Assembly: GCA_963747515.1 (NCBI GenBank)
Contig: CAVVFN010000009.1
Coordinates: forward strand, 186,001-250,000
DNA from: Mariniphaga sp963747515
Lineage (GTDB): Bacteria; Bacteroidota; Bacteroidia; Bacteroidales; Prolixibacteraceae
Reading direction: 5' to 3'
DNA: 64,000 nucleotides
This document shows, piece by piece, positions 1 to 9,156 of this stretch (positions are counted from its first letter, which is position 1; every line of letters starts with the position of its first letter). The translations under genes and the position numbers were made by a program. Under the pieces are notes generated by a model. The model ran no database searches, was not told where the DNA came from, and saw nothing but the letters and a program-made list of their open reading frames with translations.

Positions 1-810
1 CAACCCGATGCTACGGTATTCACTGCAACCTTTTGCCTCGACGGATGGGACGAACCGGGATGGACTGAAAATACCATTTCCTGGATAGACCAGTGCATAG
101 CCGATGGAGCTGTTGCTGTTAAGGTCTGGAAGAATGTGGGCATGGAATTTCGTAACAAAGATGGTGAACTGATAAAAGCAGACGACCCCCAGTTTTTCCC
201 GATATTTCGGCACCTTGAAGAAAAAGGGATTCCTCTTGTCGGGCATTTTGGTGAACCTAAAAACTGCTGGTTGCCACTTGATGAAATGACTACGAAGAAC
301 GACAGCAACTATTTTGCACAAAATCCACAGTACCACATGTACCTTCATCCTGAATTTCCCTCTTATGAAGAGCAGATAGCTGCCCGCGACAGGATGCTGG
401 AAAAATTCCCAGGCCTTACTTTTATCGGTTGCCATCTTGCCAGCCTCGAGTGGAGTGTAGATGAAATGGCCGATTTTCTCGATCGTTTTCCCAATGCTTC
501 CATGGACATGTCGGCACGTATGGGCCAGTTGTATTACCAGACAGTGGAAAACCATGAAAAAGTACGCGATTTCTTTATCCGCTACCAGGACCGCCTGCTA
601 TATGGAACCGATATTACCGATCAAGGGGGCGACAGAGCCTCATTTGAAAACCGGTTGCACCAAACATGGCTCAACGATTGGAAATATTTTGTTGCCGACG
701 ATGAAATGACCAGTAATTTAATAGATGGCCGGTTTCAGGGCCTGAAACTGCCAAAAGAAGTAATTGATAAAATATATGCTGAGAATGCCAGGAAGTGGTA
801 CAAACTTTAA
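1..810 (+). CDS. Amidohydrolase family protein (5' end outside the window)
   Basis: The reading frame is open from base 1, so the gene starts upstream of the window; about 269 C-terminal residues are visible. The fragment carries GHFGEP, GCHLASLEWS and YGTDITD, which fit the histidine and late aspartate positions of an amidohydrolase_2 (PF04909-like) TIM barrel of metal-dependent hydrolases or decarboxylases. The substrate cannot be read from the sequence. The start codon, any signal peptide and the first metal-binding HxH are missing from view. It converges with the efflux operon, whose last gene ends 15 bases away. The fold assignment is fairly safe; the function is not. Confidence 0.75.
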   Translation, partial: QPDATVFTATFCLDGWDEPGWTENTISWIDQCIADGAVAVKVWKNVGMEFRNKDGELIKADDPQFFPIFRHLEEKGIPLVGHFGEPKNCWLPLDEMTTKNDSNYFAQNPQYHMYLHPEFPSYEEQIAARDRMLEKFPGLTFIGCHLASLEWSVDEMADFLDRFPNASMDMSARMGQLYYQTVENHEKVRDFFIRYQDRLLYGTDITDQGGDRASFENRLHQTWLNDWKYFVADDEMTSNLIDGRFQGLKLPKEVIDKIYAENARKWYKL

Positions 811-825
811 TGCGCCGGTTTACTT

Positions 826-2163
826 TTATAATTCAATGGGAATGCCATTATAAAAATCAAGAATTTTTGCACGGAAAATGTATTCATAGCGGGCCTGCAA
901 AAGTTCCGACCTTGCCACCGTAAGGTAATTTTTACTTTCATTATATTCTACTGTATTTATCATTCCTACATTAAACTTTTCTTCGGTATACCGGAATGCT
1001 TCTTCCATTGACTCAACAGCTTTCTCTCCTGATATATACCTGTTAAGTGCTGCCAGCGCATTGGCATAAGCCAGTTCAATATCTTTTCGAAGCACATTTC
1101 TTGCAGATTGTAACCTGTATTCATAATCCTGAATCTGCAGATTGGCATTGGATATGGCATTTTTAACCTGAAATCGGTTAAAAATCGGAATATTCAGGGT
1201 GAGTCCTGCTGTATACCACATGTTGTTGTCAAGCTGATCATTTAAGGTAATTTTGTCGCCATTATTATCGGAATACCGATTGTTGTAAAGGTTGTAATAA
1301 TTGGCACCCGCACTCAGCACCGGAAAACGGTTTCCCCTTGCAATGCTCAGCTGTCTTCTGGCACTTTCCACTCTTAGCTGTGCTGCCTTAATTTCAGGCC
1401 GTAAATGAATAGCATTTTTAAATACATCGAATGAATTGGACATAGTTATATTAGCCTTTATTTCAGGTAGTATGGGTTTTTTTACCTGAAAACTATTTTC
1501 AACCGGCAGTTCCAGAAACTGGTATAAGTTCAGATAAGCCAGCTGTATCCGGTTTTGGTCGTTTACAAGTTGCAGCTCTTCACGTGCCAGCTGAGCTTCA
1601 ATTTCAAGCAATGCACCCCGTGCTAAACTTCCGGCATCCACCAGTTTCGCGGTACGTTCAATCTGCTGCTTTGTTACCTCAATCTGTGCTTCTGATACCA
1701 CTGCCAGCTCTTCAGCAAATAAGATTTCGAGGTAAGCCGCGGCAGTATTCAGTACGATATCGTCTTTCGTTTTTTGTAAGTCGTGAATAGCTGCATGCAA
1801 ATTGAGTTCCCTCATTTTTACGGTGTTGCTGATGATGAACCCATTCCATAAAGTGACATCGGTTGCAAGGTACCCGTTTACCTGCATTGAGTTTACGTTC
1901 TGGTAGGTATTGTCGTAGGTAAGAGATCTTCCGAAATTGTAATTGTTTGAAAGACTGCCGTTCAGATTGGGCAGCCTGTCCGATTGTGCCTGGGAAACCA
2001 GGATTTCATTGTATCCGGTATTTAGCTCCTGCTGCTTTATCTGAATGTTGTTTTCAATGGCATAATCGATGCATTGCTGCAGTGACCAAGTCTCCTGTCC
2101 TGCAGAACCCATAGCCAGCAGGATAAAAAGAATTCCTGCAATGAGTGTAGTTTTCTTTTTCAT
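826..2163 (-). CDS. TolC-like outer-membrane efflux protein
   Basis: This is a 445-residue outer-membrane channel of the OEP/TolC family. A signal peptide is visible (about residues 1-23, hydrophobic core ILFILLA). Two homologous OEP repeats follow, rich in long amphipathic helices, as expected for the periplasmic tunnel; length is typical of the family. It is the last gene of the minus-strand operon, after the adaptor, two permeases and the ATPase. By context it would be the exit duct of a MacAB-type tripartite ABC exporter. The exported substrate (drug, lipid or peptide) is unknown. Confidence 0.9.
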   Translation of the reverse strand: MKKKTTLIAGILFILLAMGSAGQETWSLQQCIDYAIENNIQIKQQELNTGYNEILVSQAQSDRLPNLNGSLSNNYNFGRSLTYDNTYQNVNSMQVNGYLATDVTLWNGFIISNTVKMRELNLHAAIHDLQKTKDDIVLNTAAAYLEILFAEELAVVSEAQIEVTKQQIERTAKLVDAGSLARGALLEIEAQLAREELQLVNDQNRIQLAYLNLYQFLELPVENSFQVKKPILPEIKANITMSNSFDVFKNAIHLRPEIKAAQLRVESARRQLSIARGNRFPVLSAGANYYNLYNNRYSDNNGDKITLNDQLDNNMWYTAGLTLNIPIFNRFQVKNAISNANLQIQDYEYRLQSARNVLRKDIELAYANALAALNRYISGEKAVESMEEAFRYTEEKFNVGMINTVEYNESKNYLTVARSELLQARYEYIFRAKILDFYNGIPIEL

Positions 2164-2291
2164 TATCTTTAATTTTATTCCTGGTCCTGATTTTTAGTAA
2201 ATATTCATCAATGATAAAAAAATAATCTTTAGGAAATGTCGGAATTATATAAACATACAGAAATCATTTCATATACATTCTGTATATTATT

Positions 2292-3416
2292 TTATCCCTG
2301 ACTGTTGTTTTTTTCTTTCACTTTTTTTGGATCTATTTTTTCTCCTTTCACTTTGTCATCTTTGCTTAGCCCGTTTATTATTTCGATGTTTATTCCATCC
2401 GACAACCCGGTTTGTACATACTGTTTTGTAAATTGCTGCTCCACTTCTGACTGAACCTCTACGAAAGAGGAATCGTTTTCAAATTTCAGCAATCCTTCGG
2501 GTACTACCAGCACACTGTCTTTTCTGTCGAGTACAATATTTGCATTGGCACTGTATCCGGCACGGATAAACCGATTGTCGACCAATTGTACACTTGCTTT
2601 TATTTCAAACTGAATAGCCCCGTTTTCTTCTATTCCTTTGGGGGATATGTATTCCAGCACAGCCTGGAATTTTTCTTTCTCAATGGCTCCTATTTCCAGC
2701 TCTATGGGCATGCCTGTACTGATTTTTCCTACTTCGGTCTCGTCTACTTTGCCTTCGAAGATCATGTCATTCATATTTGCTACGGTTGCAATGGTGGTTC
2801 CATCGTTGAAGGTATTCGACTGAATTACGGAATTTCCGGCTTTAACCGGCACATCGAGCACCATTCCGGTTATGGTTGATCTTACCAGGGTATTGGTCGT
2901 ATTTTGTGCTTTTTTTGTGACCCCGTTCTTAATAAGTTCAAGATTGTTTTCTGCTGCAGTTAGTTCTTCCCTGGCTGAATCATAAGCTACTTTTGCATTT
3001 CTGTATTCCTCATAGGAAATCACCTCCTTTTCGAACAGCTTTTGTTGCCTGTCGAAGTCTGTTTTTGCATCCTCGAAACTTATTTTTGCCCTGTTGAGGC
3101 GGGTTTCCGCTGAGTTAAGATTAACCATATCGGGGATGATTTTTATACGGGCAACCACCTGGTCTTTCTCCACCCGGTCACCTGCTTCAACAAACAACTC
3201 ATCAATAATGCCCGAAACCTGCGGTTTAATGTCGATTTCGAATCGGGGCACCACCGATCCGGTGGCAACGGTTTTTTTAATTACATTGCTGATGAAGGGA
3301 TTCCTGGTTTCAAATACATCCGGTTTTTTTTTCGATTTGTTGTAGAGAAAAAACAGCGTTCCTGCGAAAACCCCTATCAGAATAATAATTCCAATAATTT
3401 TAAATGCTTTTTTCAT
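2292..3416 (-). CDS. MacA-like periplasmic adaptor (HlyD/RND-MFP family)
   Basis: This 374-residue membrane-fusion protein has one N-terminal membrane anchor (about residues 6-24). A biotinyl-lipoyl-like half follows around residues 62-92 (PQVSGIIDELFVEAGDRV). Next come a coiled-coil hairpin (about 100-170), the second lipoyl half and beta-barrel domains. This is the normal order for MacA-type adaptors. It sits between a MacB-like permease gene and the tolC-like gene, so it should bridge the inner-membrane ABC transporter to the outer-membrane channel. The C-terminal tail is lysine-rich and unstructured. Assignment as an ABC rather than an RND adaptor rests on the neighbouring permease and ATPase genes. 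Confidence 0.9.
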   Translation of the reverse strand: MKKAFKIIGIIILIGVFAGTLFFLYNKSKKKPDVFETRNPFISNVIKKTVATGSVVPRFEIDIKPQVSGIIDELFVEAGDRVEKDQVVARIKIIPDMVNLNSAETRLNRAKISFEDAKTDFDRQQKLFEKEVISYEEYRNAKVAYDSAREELTAAENNLELIKNGVTKKAQNTTNTLVRSTITGMVLDVPVKAGNSVIQSNTFNDGTTIATVANMNDMIFEGKVDETEVGKISTGMPIELEIGAIEKEKFQAVLEYISPKGIEENGAIQFEIKASVQLVDNRFIRAGYSANANIVLDRKDSVLVVPEGLLKFENDSSFVEVQSEVEQQFTKQYVQTGLSDGINIEIINGLSKDDKVKGEKIDPKKVKEKNNSQG

Positions 3417-3437
3417 GACTCAGATTATTTAATGTTT

Positions 3438-4703
3438 TTATTTTTCTTCTCTGATGGCATCGATAGGTTTTATTCCTACCGCCCGGTGTGCTGGTATCAT
3501 TCCTGCAAAAATGCCGGAGAATACCAGCACTGTAAGTGCCGATACAGCCATTTTGAAGCTGATTTCCGGTCGCTGGAAAAATAGCTCATCTCCGCCTGAT
3601 TCCAGCGCAAAATTAAGAGCCTCAAGCAATCCCACCCCCAGAACCAGTCCAATGTAGCCGGCCAGCACTGTGAGGAATACACTCTCTGCGACAATATGGA
3701 GCATTACTTTTGCCGGTGTGGCTCCTATTGCACGCTGTATACCTATTTCCTGTGTCCGTTCCCTGATGATAACCATCATGATGTTGCTTACTCCAATTAT
3801 GCCTGCCAGCAAAGTTCCAATTCCTACTATCCATGTAAGGATCTGTATTCCCGTAAACAGACCGTTGAATTTTTTCCATTCCACCTCAATGTTAAATGAA
3901 CCAATAGCCTGCAGGTCATCGGGGGCTATATGATGCCGCTGTTTAAGCAGTTCCTTTAAGCGTTCTTCGAGCCTGCTGACCGGCACCCCCGGTTTCGAAG
4001 TAACAGAGAAAAAATGGACCACATCACCTATGTTATAGGTGTATTGCATTGTGCTGAACGGAATAATAATGGTTTCATTTTTTTGCCCGCCTCCAATATT
4101 TACCCGTGTCTGCGGATCAACCACTCCTACTACCTGAAAGTAAACACCATTTATTTTCAGGTATTCACCAACCGGGTCTTCTCCTTTTTCAAACATTACT
4201 TCCGCGACCCGCTCTCCGATTATACAAACTTTCCTGTTCCGGAGAATATCAATTTCATTCAGCAGGCGGCCTTTAACAGGTGTCCAGGGATCGATTTTAA
4301 AATATTCAGGATAATCGCCATAAATATTGAATGCACCTGTTTTGCTCCCTCTCACAGTATTGTCGCCGCTCCGTGAGGTAGGACCAAATAACCTGGGAGA
4401 CAGATATTCCACATCGTTGATGTTGGCTTTAATATACTGTACATCTGCATTATTGTAATTCCAGGTCCTTCCACGTTTGAATCCATCGTAAGGTATACTG
4501 GTTCGTTCGGACCAGAAGAATGCCGAGTTGGTGGCGAAGGCTTTTATACCGTCCATTATTCCGTTTTCAAGAGCACGTCCGGCCCCCGACATGATGATGA
4601 GCATGAAGATTCCCCAGAACACCCCAAAAGCTGTCATGAAACTGCGCATTCTGTTTTTTTTCAGCGCATCGATAATCTCTTTCCAAAGGTCAAAATCAAA
4701 CAT
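3438..4703 (-). CDS. MacB-like ABC transporter permease (second of two)
   Basis: This 421-residue permease has the MacB topology: one N-terminal helix (about 20-43), a large periplasmic MacB_PCD domain, and three C-terminal helices in the FtsX-like domain. GIGTLLAGIIGVSNIMMVI and the ERTQEIGIQRAIGA segment are the family signature at the cytoplasmic coupling helix. Unlike E. coli MacB it has no fused ATPase, which is encoded separately two genes upstream. It is a paralogue of the adjacent permease, so the transporter is probably a heterodimer. It lies 21 bases upstream of the adaptor gene. Confidence 0.9.
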   Translation of the reverse strand: MFDFDLWKEIIDALKKNRMRSFMTAFGVFWGIFMLIIMSGAGRALENGIMDGIKAFATNSAFFWSERTSIPYDGFKRGRTWNYNNADVQYIKANINDVEYLSPRLFGPTSRSGDNTVRGSKTGAFNIYGDYPEYFKIDPWTPVKGRLLNEIDILRNRKVCIIGERVAEVMFEKGEDPVGEYLKINGVYFQVVGVVDPQTRVNIGGGQKNETIIIPFSTMQYTYNIGDVVHFFSVTSKPGVPVSRLEERLKELLKQRHHIAPDDLQAIGSFNIEVEWKKFNGLFTGIQILTWIVGIGTLLAGIIGVSNIMMVIIRERTQEIGIQRAIGATPAKVMLHIVAESVFLTVLAGYIGLVLGVGLLEALNFALESGGDELFFQRPEISFKMAVSALTVLVFSGIFAGMIPAHRAVGIKPIDAIREEK

Positions 4704-4757
4704 TGTGTAATAAAATTTCAGGTTTCCAATTTCAGGATGCCAAATCTTCCGAAACCA

Positions 4758-6020
4758 TTACTCATCCCTGAGTGCTTCTATTGGTTTAATACGTGCAGCA
4801 CGTTTTGCCGGAATATATCCGGCGAGTGCTCCGGCAGAAATTAAAAGCAGGGTAGCGGTAACTGCTACATTTAAATCGACCGTAGGATTCCGGAAGATTA
4901 TATCTCCGTTTCCCGCGTTGGTTGCCGCAGCAGCAGCATATTGCTGTTCCACTATAATATTCAGGCCTTCCATAAGCCCTGTACCCAATACGAGCCCTAT
5001 ATATCCGGCAATGGTTGTAATAAAAATGGCTTCCAGCAGGATTAGGCCAATGACCGATCCCGGACTGGCACCAATGGCTTTGCGGATACCAATCTCTTTG
5101 GTGCGTTCTTTCACTACAATGAGCATGATGTTGCTTACACCAACCACGCCGGCAATCAGCGTTCCTGTACCGATAATCCATATGAAAATTTTGATGGCCT
5201 GGAAAATACGCATGGTTTGCAGGTAGTTTTCCAGCATGTTGAAGGAACCCATAGCGGAACGGTCATTCACATCAAATTTATGTTTGCGCGCCAGTGCTGT
5301 CCTTACATTTTCTTCTATGGCTTTACTTTCTGCAATGCTGCCGGCATTTATTGTCAGCGCAAAATTATGCAGCCGGTTGGCACCGTTAAATACCTTTTGG
5401 CCCGTTGTTACCGGTAAATACGCATTCCGGTGACGGGTGCCGCCACCCTCACGGCATATACCCACTACTTTAAAGGGTACATTGTTTATGCGGATATATT
5501 CCCCTATGGCTTCCTTTCCCTTGAACAGGGCATCATAAATATCCTTTCCAAGCACAACCGACTTTCGGGTGTCATGAATATCTGTTTCGTTGATAAAACG
5601 ACCTTTTACCATCTCAATTGATTCTACTTCCCTGAGTGCAGGATGGCAGGTAATGGCTGTGTATTCTCCAAATTCATTTCCAAAGGCAAACCGGTTACCC
5701 TGAATATAGTACCTGCCCGATGTGAACTCAACGTTCTTCATTTCTTTAATGAGATCGTAATCGCTATTGGTGAACTGTATTTGCCTGTTTTCCTGCATTC
5801 CCTGATAGGGAATGCTGGTGCGGCCACTCCACAGCCACATGGCATTCACCGCATCACGCATGAAATTTTGTGCCACTCCATTGCTAAGGCCATTTCCTGC
5901 TCCAAGCAAAATCATCAGCATAAATATCCCCCATGCCACCGAAAAACCGGTGAGAAAGGTTCTCAGTTTGTTTTTTTTGATGGTGGCTATAATTTCCTGC
6001 CATAGGTCAATATCAAACAT
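4758..6020 (-). CDS. MacB-like ABC transporter permease (first of two)
   Basis: This 420-residue paralogue of the following permease has the same plan: an N-terminal helix, a periplasmic MacB_PCD domain and three C-terminal helices. The motifs GTGTLIAGVVGVSNIMLI and ERTKEIGIRKAIGASPG are visible. An alanine-rich insertion (residues about 357-366) sits in the last periplasmic loop and is absent from the partner. The gene lies between the ATPase and the second permease, 54 bases from the latter. It probably forms a heterodimeric inner-membrane unit of a tripartite exporter; the substrate is unknown. Confidence 0.9.
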   Translation of the reverse strand: MFDIDLWQEIIATIKKNKLRTFLTGFSVAWGIFMLMILLGAGNGLSNGVAQNFMRDAVNAMWLWSGRTSIPYQGMQENRQIQFTNSDYDLIKEMKNVEFTSGRYYIQGNRFAFGNEFGEYTAITCHPALREVESIEMVKGRFINETDIHDTRKSVVLGKDIYDALFKGKEAIGEYIRINNVPFKVVGICREGGGTRHRNAYLPVTTGQKVFNGANRLHNFALTINAGSIAESKAIEENVRTALARKHKFDVNDRSAMGSFNMLENYLQTMRIFQAIKIFIWIIGTGTLIAGVVGVSNIMLIVVKERTKEIGIRKAIGASPGSVIGLILLEAIFITTIAGYIGLVLGTGLMEGLNIIVEQQYAAAAATNAGNGDIIFRNPTVDLNVAVTATLLLISAGALAGYIPAKRAARIKPIEALRDE

Positions 6021-6112
6021 TGAAGTTGAAAATTAATGATGAAAATTCAATGGGCTCCGGTAAACGTCACTACCCGGTTTTTACTTGCTGCAGGTGCCTT
6101 TTTATAAAAAGT

Positions 6113-6838
6113 TCAGGCAGTGACTCTTGTTTTGGCAAATTGCTGTTTCCACTCTTTCAGATCACCGTTCTGAATGACCTCCGAAATGATGCCGTCTTTT
6201 AGCCGGATTATCTGATGTGTCAGTGCAGCAATGTCATGTTCATGAGTAACAATAACTACGGTAATGCCATCTTCGTTGATTTCCTTTAATATTTCCATTA
6301 CTTCAAAGGAGTTGGCAGAGTCGAGGGCACCGGTGGGTTCATCAGCAACGATTACCCTTGGCCTGGAAATGAGCGATCGGGCAATGGCTACACGTTGTTT
6401 CTGTCCACCTGAAAGTTCATTGGGCATGTGTGAGGCCCATGGCAGTAGTCCCAGCTTTTCGAGGTACTCCAGTGCAATTTTATTTCGTTTTTTTCGTCCC
6501 ACTCCCTTATAATACAGGGGAAGTGCCACGTTTTCCATGGCATTTTTAAATGAAATCAGGTTAAACGACTGGAAAACAAATCCCAGCATCTCATTACGAA
6601 GCTTTGCTGCGTGCTTTTCCGACATATCCTTTACTAGAATTCCGTCGAGATAATAGGATCCTTCATCGTAATTGTCGAGGATGCCAACAATATTGAGCAG
6701 AGTGGATTTGCCTGACCCCGATGATCCCATTATGGAAACAAAAGCACCTTTTGGAATATTCAGGTCGATTCCCTTTAAAACATGCAGGGTATTATTGCCT
6801 GTTCCGTAAGATTTATGTACATTGTTTAAATGAATCAT
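6113..6838 (-). CDS. ABC transporter ATP-binding protein (MacB/LolD type)
   Basis: This 241-residue ATPase carries Walker A GSSGSGKST (about residues 38-46), the signature LSGGQKQRVAIARSL, Walker B VIVADEPTGALD and the H-loop VIVTHEHD. The sequence and length match the LolD/MacB/FtsE group that drives mechanotransmission transporters. It is the first gene of the five-gene export operon, 92 bases upstream of the first permease. I saw no TAnnTTTG box on the minus strand directly upstream; two TATCGATA palindromes lie 94-157 bases before its start. Confidence 0.93.
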   Translation of the reverse strand: MIHLNNVHKSYGTGNNTLHVLKGIDLNIPKGAFVSIMGSSGSGKSTLLNIVGILDNYDEGSYYLDGILVKDMSEKHAAKLRNEMLGFVFQSFNLISFKNAMENVALPLYYKGVGRKKRNKIALEYLEKLGLLPWASHMPNELSGGQKQRVAIARSLISRPRVIVADEPTGALDSANSFEVMEILKEINEDGITVVIVTHEHDIAALTHQIIRLKDGIISEVIQNGDLKEWKQQFAKTRVTA

Positions 6839-7257
6839 AACTGTTTTGTTTTCTGTTTTCCATAAAAATTGTTTTCTGTAGCTTTTTTTCTATAGGTATA
6901 AAATTCCTGTTTTTCTTACAATTATTTAAATTTTATCGATAAACACCCGGTTTTTGAATGTGAATGACCGGATTCTAAATGTTTACTATCGATAGGAACA
7001 ATGTCCTGCTTATTAAATGAGACGCTGCAGTTGTTCAATTCGTTACAGCAATCCGGGACCTTTTTTTTCCTGAACTGGATATACCTGTTCAGAAACAGGA
7101 ATCCTTTTTCAGGTTCATTACGATATAGATGAACTTAATTTTGTGAAGAAATATACAGTGAATCTTACCCCGAGCGCTTTGGTTTGGGTTATTTGCAAAC
7201 AATCCGTGTTAAAATGTTGCCTGTTTGTTATTTTTGCAATCCTTGTAACTTTACCAG
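6839..7257. other. Intergenic region between divergent genes, with two ClaI-like palindromes
   Basis: This 419-base gap separates the export operon (minus) from the FAD oxidoreductase (plus), so it must hold promoters for both. Two palindromes share the core TATCGATA: TTTATCGATAAA at 6932-6943 and CTATCGATAG at 6986-6995. Their centres are 53 bases apart, close to five helical turns. That is compatible with a dimeric repressor site but could be chance in AT-rich DNA. No gene is visible here. Confidence 0.3.
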
Positions 7258-8790
7258 ATGGGATTTAAATCGGTTTCTTTAAAATTACCAACAGGATATT
7301 CCGAGCAAGAGTTGCTTCAGACGATTGGCAAAATGTTGCATATCCGGAACTTTACTTTTCAGATTGAGCAAAAAAGCCTGGATGCCCGCCAAAAACCAAA
7401 TGTGTGGTGGCAGCTTCGTGTGGGGGTTCATTCCAGGGAATTGAAAGGAGGAGAAGCACCGGTTCAGCCGGAGCTTGATATTCCTTCGAAAAGGCGGAAT
7501 TATCCGGTTGCCGTAGTGGGCAGCGGACCGGCAGGATTTTTTGCTGCCCTTGTGCTGCAGAAGGCAGGCTTCCGGGTTACGCTGATTGAGCGTGGATCGG
7601 ATGTGGCTGTCAGGAGCCGTGCTTTGGCCGGATTTGAACAAAACGGCCAGTTTGATTCCAAAAATAATTATGCGTTTGGGGAAGGCGGCGCAGGCACCTT
7701 TTCCGATGGAAAATTAACTTCCCGCTCTAAACATATTTCCCGGGAAAAACAATTCATCCTTTCGAACTACATTAAGGCAGGCGCACCTGAAGAAATTGCC
7801 TACCTGGCGCATCCGCACCTGGGAACCGATAACCTGCGGAAGATTGTTAAAAACCTGCGTATGCAGTTTCAGGATTTGGGCGGGGAAGTGTTGTTTGAAA
7901 CCATGCTTGATGACATACTGGTTAATAAGTCCCAGGTAACCGAAGTGGTTACCTCCCGCGGAACATTGCCTGTGGGGGCGCTGTTCATCGCTTCGGGACA
8001 TTCTGCATATGAAACCTACCGGATGCTTATCCGCAGAGGAGTGCCTTTCCGGACCAAAAATTTTGCTCTCGGAAGCCGGATGGAACACCGCCAGGAAATT
8101 ATCAACCTGGCCCAGTGGGGACATGAATCGTTGCCGGGAGTGAAGGCTGCCGAATACCGGCTGACCTCACCGGCCGACGGGATCCATCCTGTGTTTTCCT
8201 TCTGTATGTGCCCGGGAGGTATAGTGGTGCCGGCTGCAGCCTATCCCGAAACCAATATTGTAAACGGCATGAGCTATTACGGGCGCAACGGGCAGTTCGC
8301 CAATGCAGCCTGCGTTGCAGGTATCCATCCCGGGGTTCTTGCCGGAAAAGAGGTTTTACCTTTGGAAGCGCTGGAAATGGTGGAAGCTATGGAACGATCC
8401 TTTTATCAGTATACCGGCAGTTACAAGGCACCGACCTGCAGCATTCAGGAGTTTTTAAACCGAAAAAAAATTCAGAACAACTTCGACGGCAGCTATCCTC
8501 TCGGATTAACAGCCGCACCCATATGGGAGTTGCTGCCTGCACCGATCGTAATGGCGATGCAGGCAGGCCTTACTGATTTTATCCGTAAATTAAAAGGATT
8601 CGAAACCGGAAATCTTCTGGGACTGGAAAGTAAAACTTCGTCGCCTGTACAGGTGTTACGGCAATCGAACGGGAAGTGTGAAGGGTTTGATAACCTGTAC
8701 ATCATTGGTGAAGGCAGCGGTTATGCAGGAGGTATCATCTCCAGCGGCGCCGATGGGGTGAAGGCGGCAATGGAGCTGGCACATTCATAG
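7258..8790 (+). CDS. FAD-dependent oxidoreductase (COG2509-like)
   Basis: This 510-residue protein resembles the uncharacterised NAD(P)/FAD-dependent dehydrogenases of COG2509. A Rossmann motif VVGSGPAGFF starts near residue 85 after a roughly 75-residue N-terminal domain typical of this family. FGEGGAGTFSDGKLTSR follows near residue 140. The C-terminal GEGSGYAGGIISSGADG is the second FAD-contacting motif. The family is widespread but its substrate is not established. The ATG at 7258 gives full family length. It appears monocistronic, and a long inverted repeat lies 75 bases after its stop. Confidence 0.88.
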   Translation: MGFKSVSLKLPTGYSEQELLQTIGKMLHIRNFTFQIEQKSLDARQKPNVWWQLRVGVHSRELKGGEAPVQPELDIPSKRRNYPVAVVGSGPAGFFAALVLQKAGFRVTLIERGSDVAVRSRALAGFEQNGQFDSKNNYAFGEGGAGTFSDGKLTSRSKHISREKQFILSNYIKAGAPEEIAYLAHPHLGTDNLRKIVKNLRMQFQDLGGEVLFETMLDDILVNKSQVTEVVTSRGTLPVGALFIASGHSAYETYRMLIRRGVPFRTKNFALGSRMEHRQEIINLAQWGHESLPGVKAAEYRLTSPADGIHPVFSFCMCPGGIVVPAAAYPETNIVNGMSYYGRNGQFANAACVAGIHPGVLAGKEVLPLEALEMVEAMERSFYQYTGSYKAPTCSIQEFLNRKKIQNNFDGSYPLGLTAAPIWELLPAPIVMAMQAGLTDFIRKLKGFETGNLLGLESKTSSPVQVLRQSNGKCEGFDNLYIIGEGSGYAGGIISSGADGVKAAMELAHS

Positions 8791-8864
8791 AATTTAGCCA
8801 CAGCTGAAAAACCTTCTGGAACTGGATTTGCATTCCTGATCCCAAAACTCCCGCATATCCTTCT

Positions 8865-8977
8865 CCGGATTAAATTCAGTGTAAATTCATAGTTAATTCA
8901 ATGTTAATTCAAATAAATGCGAATTTGATCTGAATTAAAATTGAGTTTATATTGACTTAATATTGAATTTAATCCGG
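8865..8977. repeat. Long inverted repeat built of 11-bp units (element 1)
   Basis: The two ends are CCGGATTAAATTCA (8865-8878) and its exact reverse complement (8964-8977). Between them the left arm has TTC at 8875, 8886, 8897 and 8908, an exact 11-base period. The right arm carries the complementary units in the same spacing. Arms of about 50 bases flank a short centre near 8921. Several differences between the arms are G on the left facing T on the right, which stays paired as G-U in a plus-strand RNA. It lies 3' of the oxidoreductase gene. A sister element is at 63751-63873. Confidence 0.8.
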
Positions 8978-9156
8978 CTTAGGTATAGTTTAGCAATAGG
9001 CTTTTATTGCCCGGTTGTAGCATAAAACAGTAATTACCGGAGATTTATTTTCTGTGGATACATGTGAAATGGTTATATTTAAATCGGAATTTCCCTTTTT
9101 TTCAATGAAAAAATTTCAAGTCGGATAAAACTATTCCGTACATAAATTCAGGTACA

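Noticed and set aside
8865..8977. CRISPR-like array
   Set aside because: The 11-base units are contiguous and inverted, without spacers or cas genes nearby.
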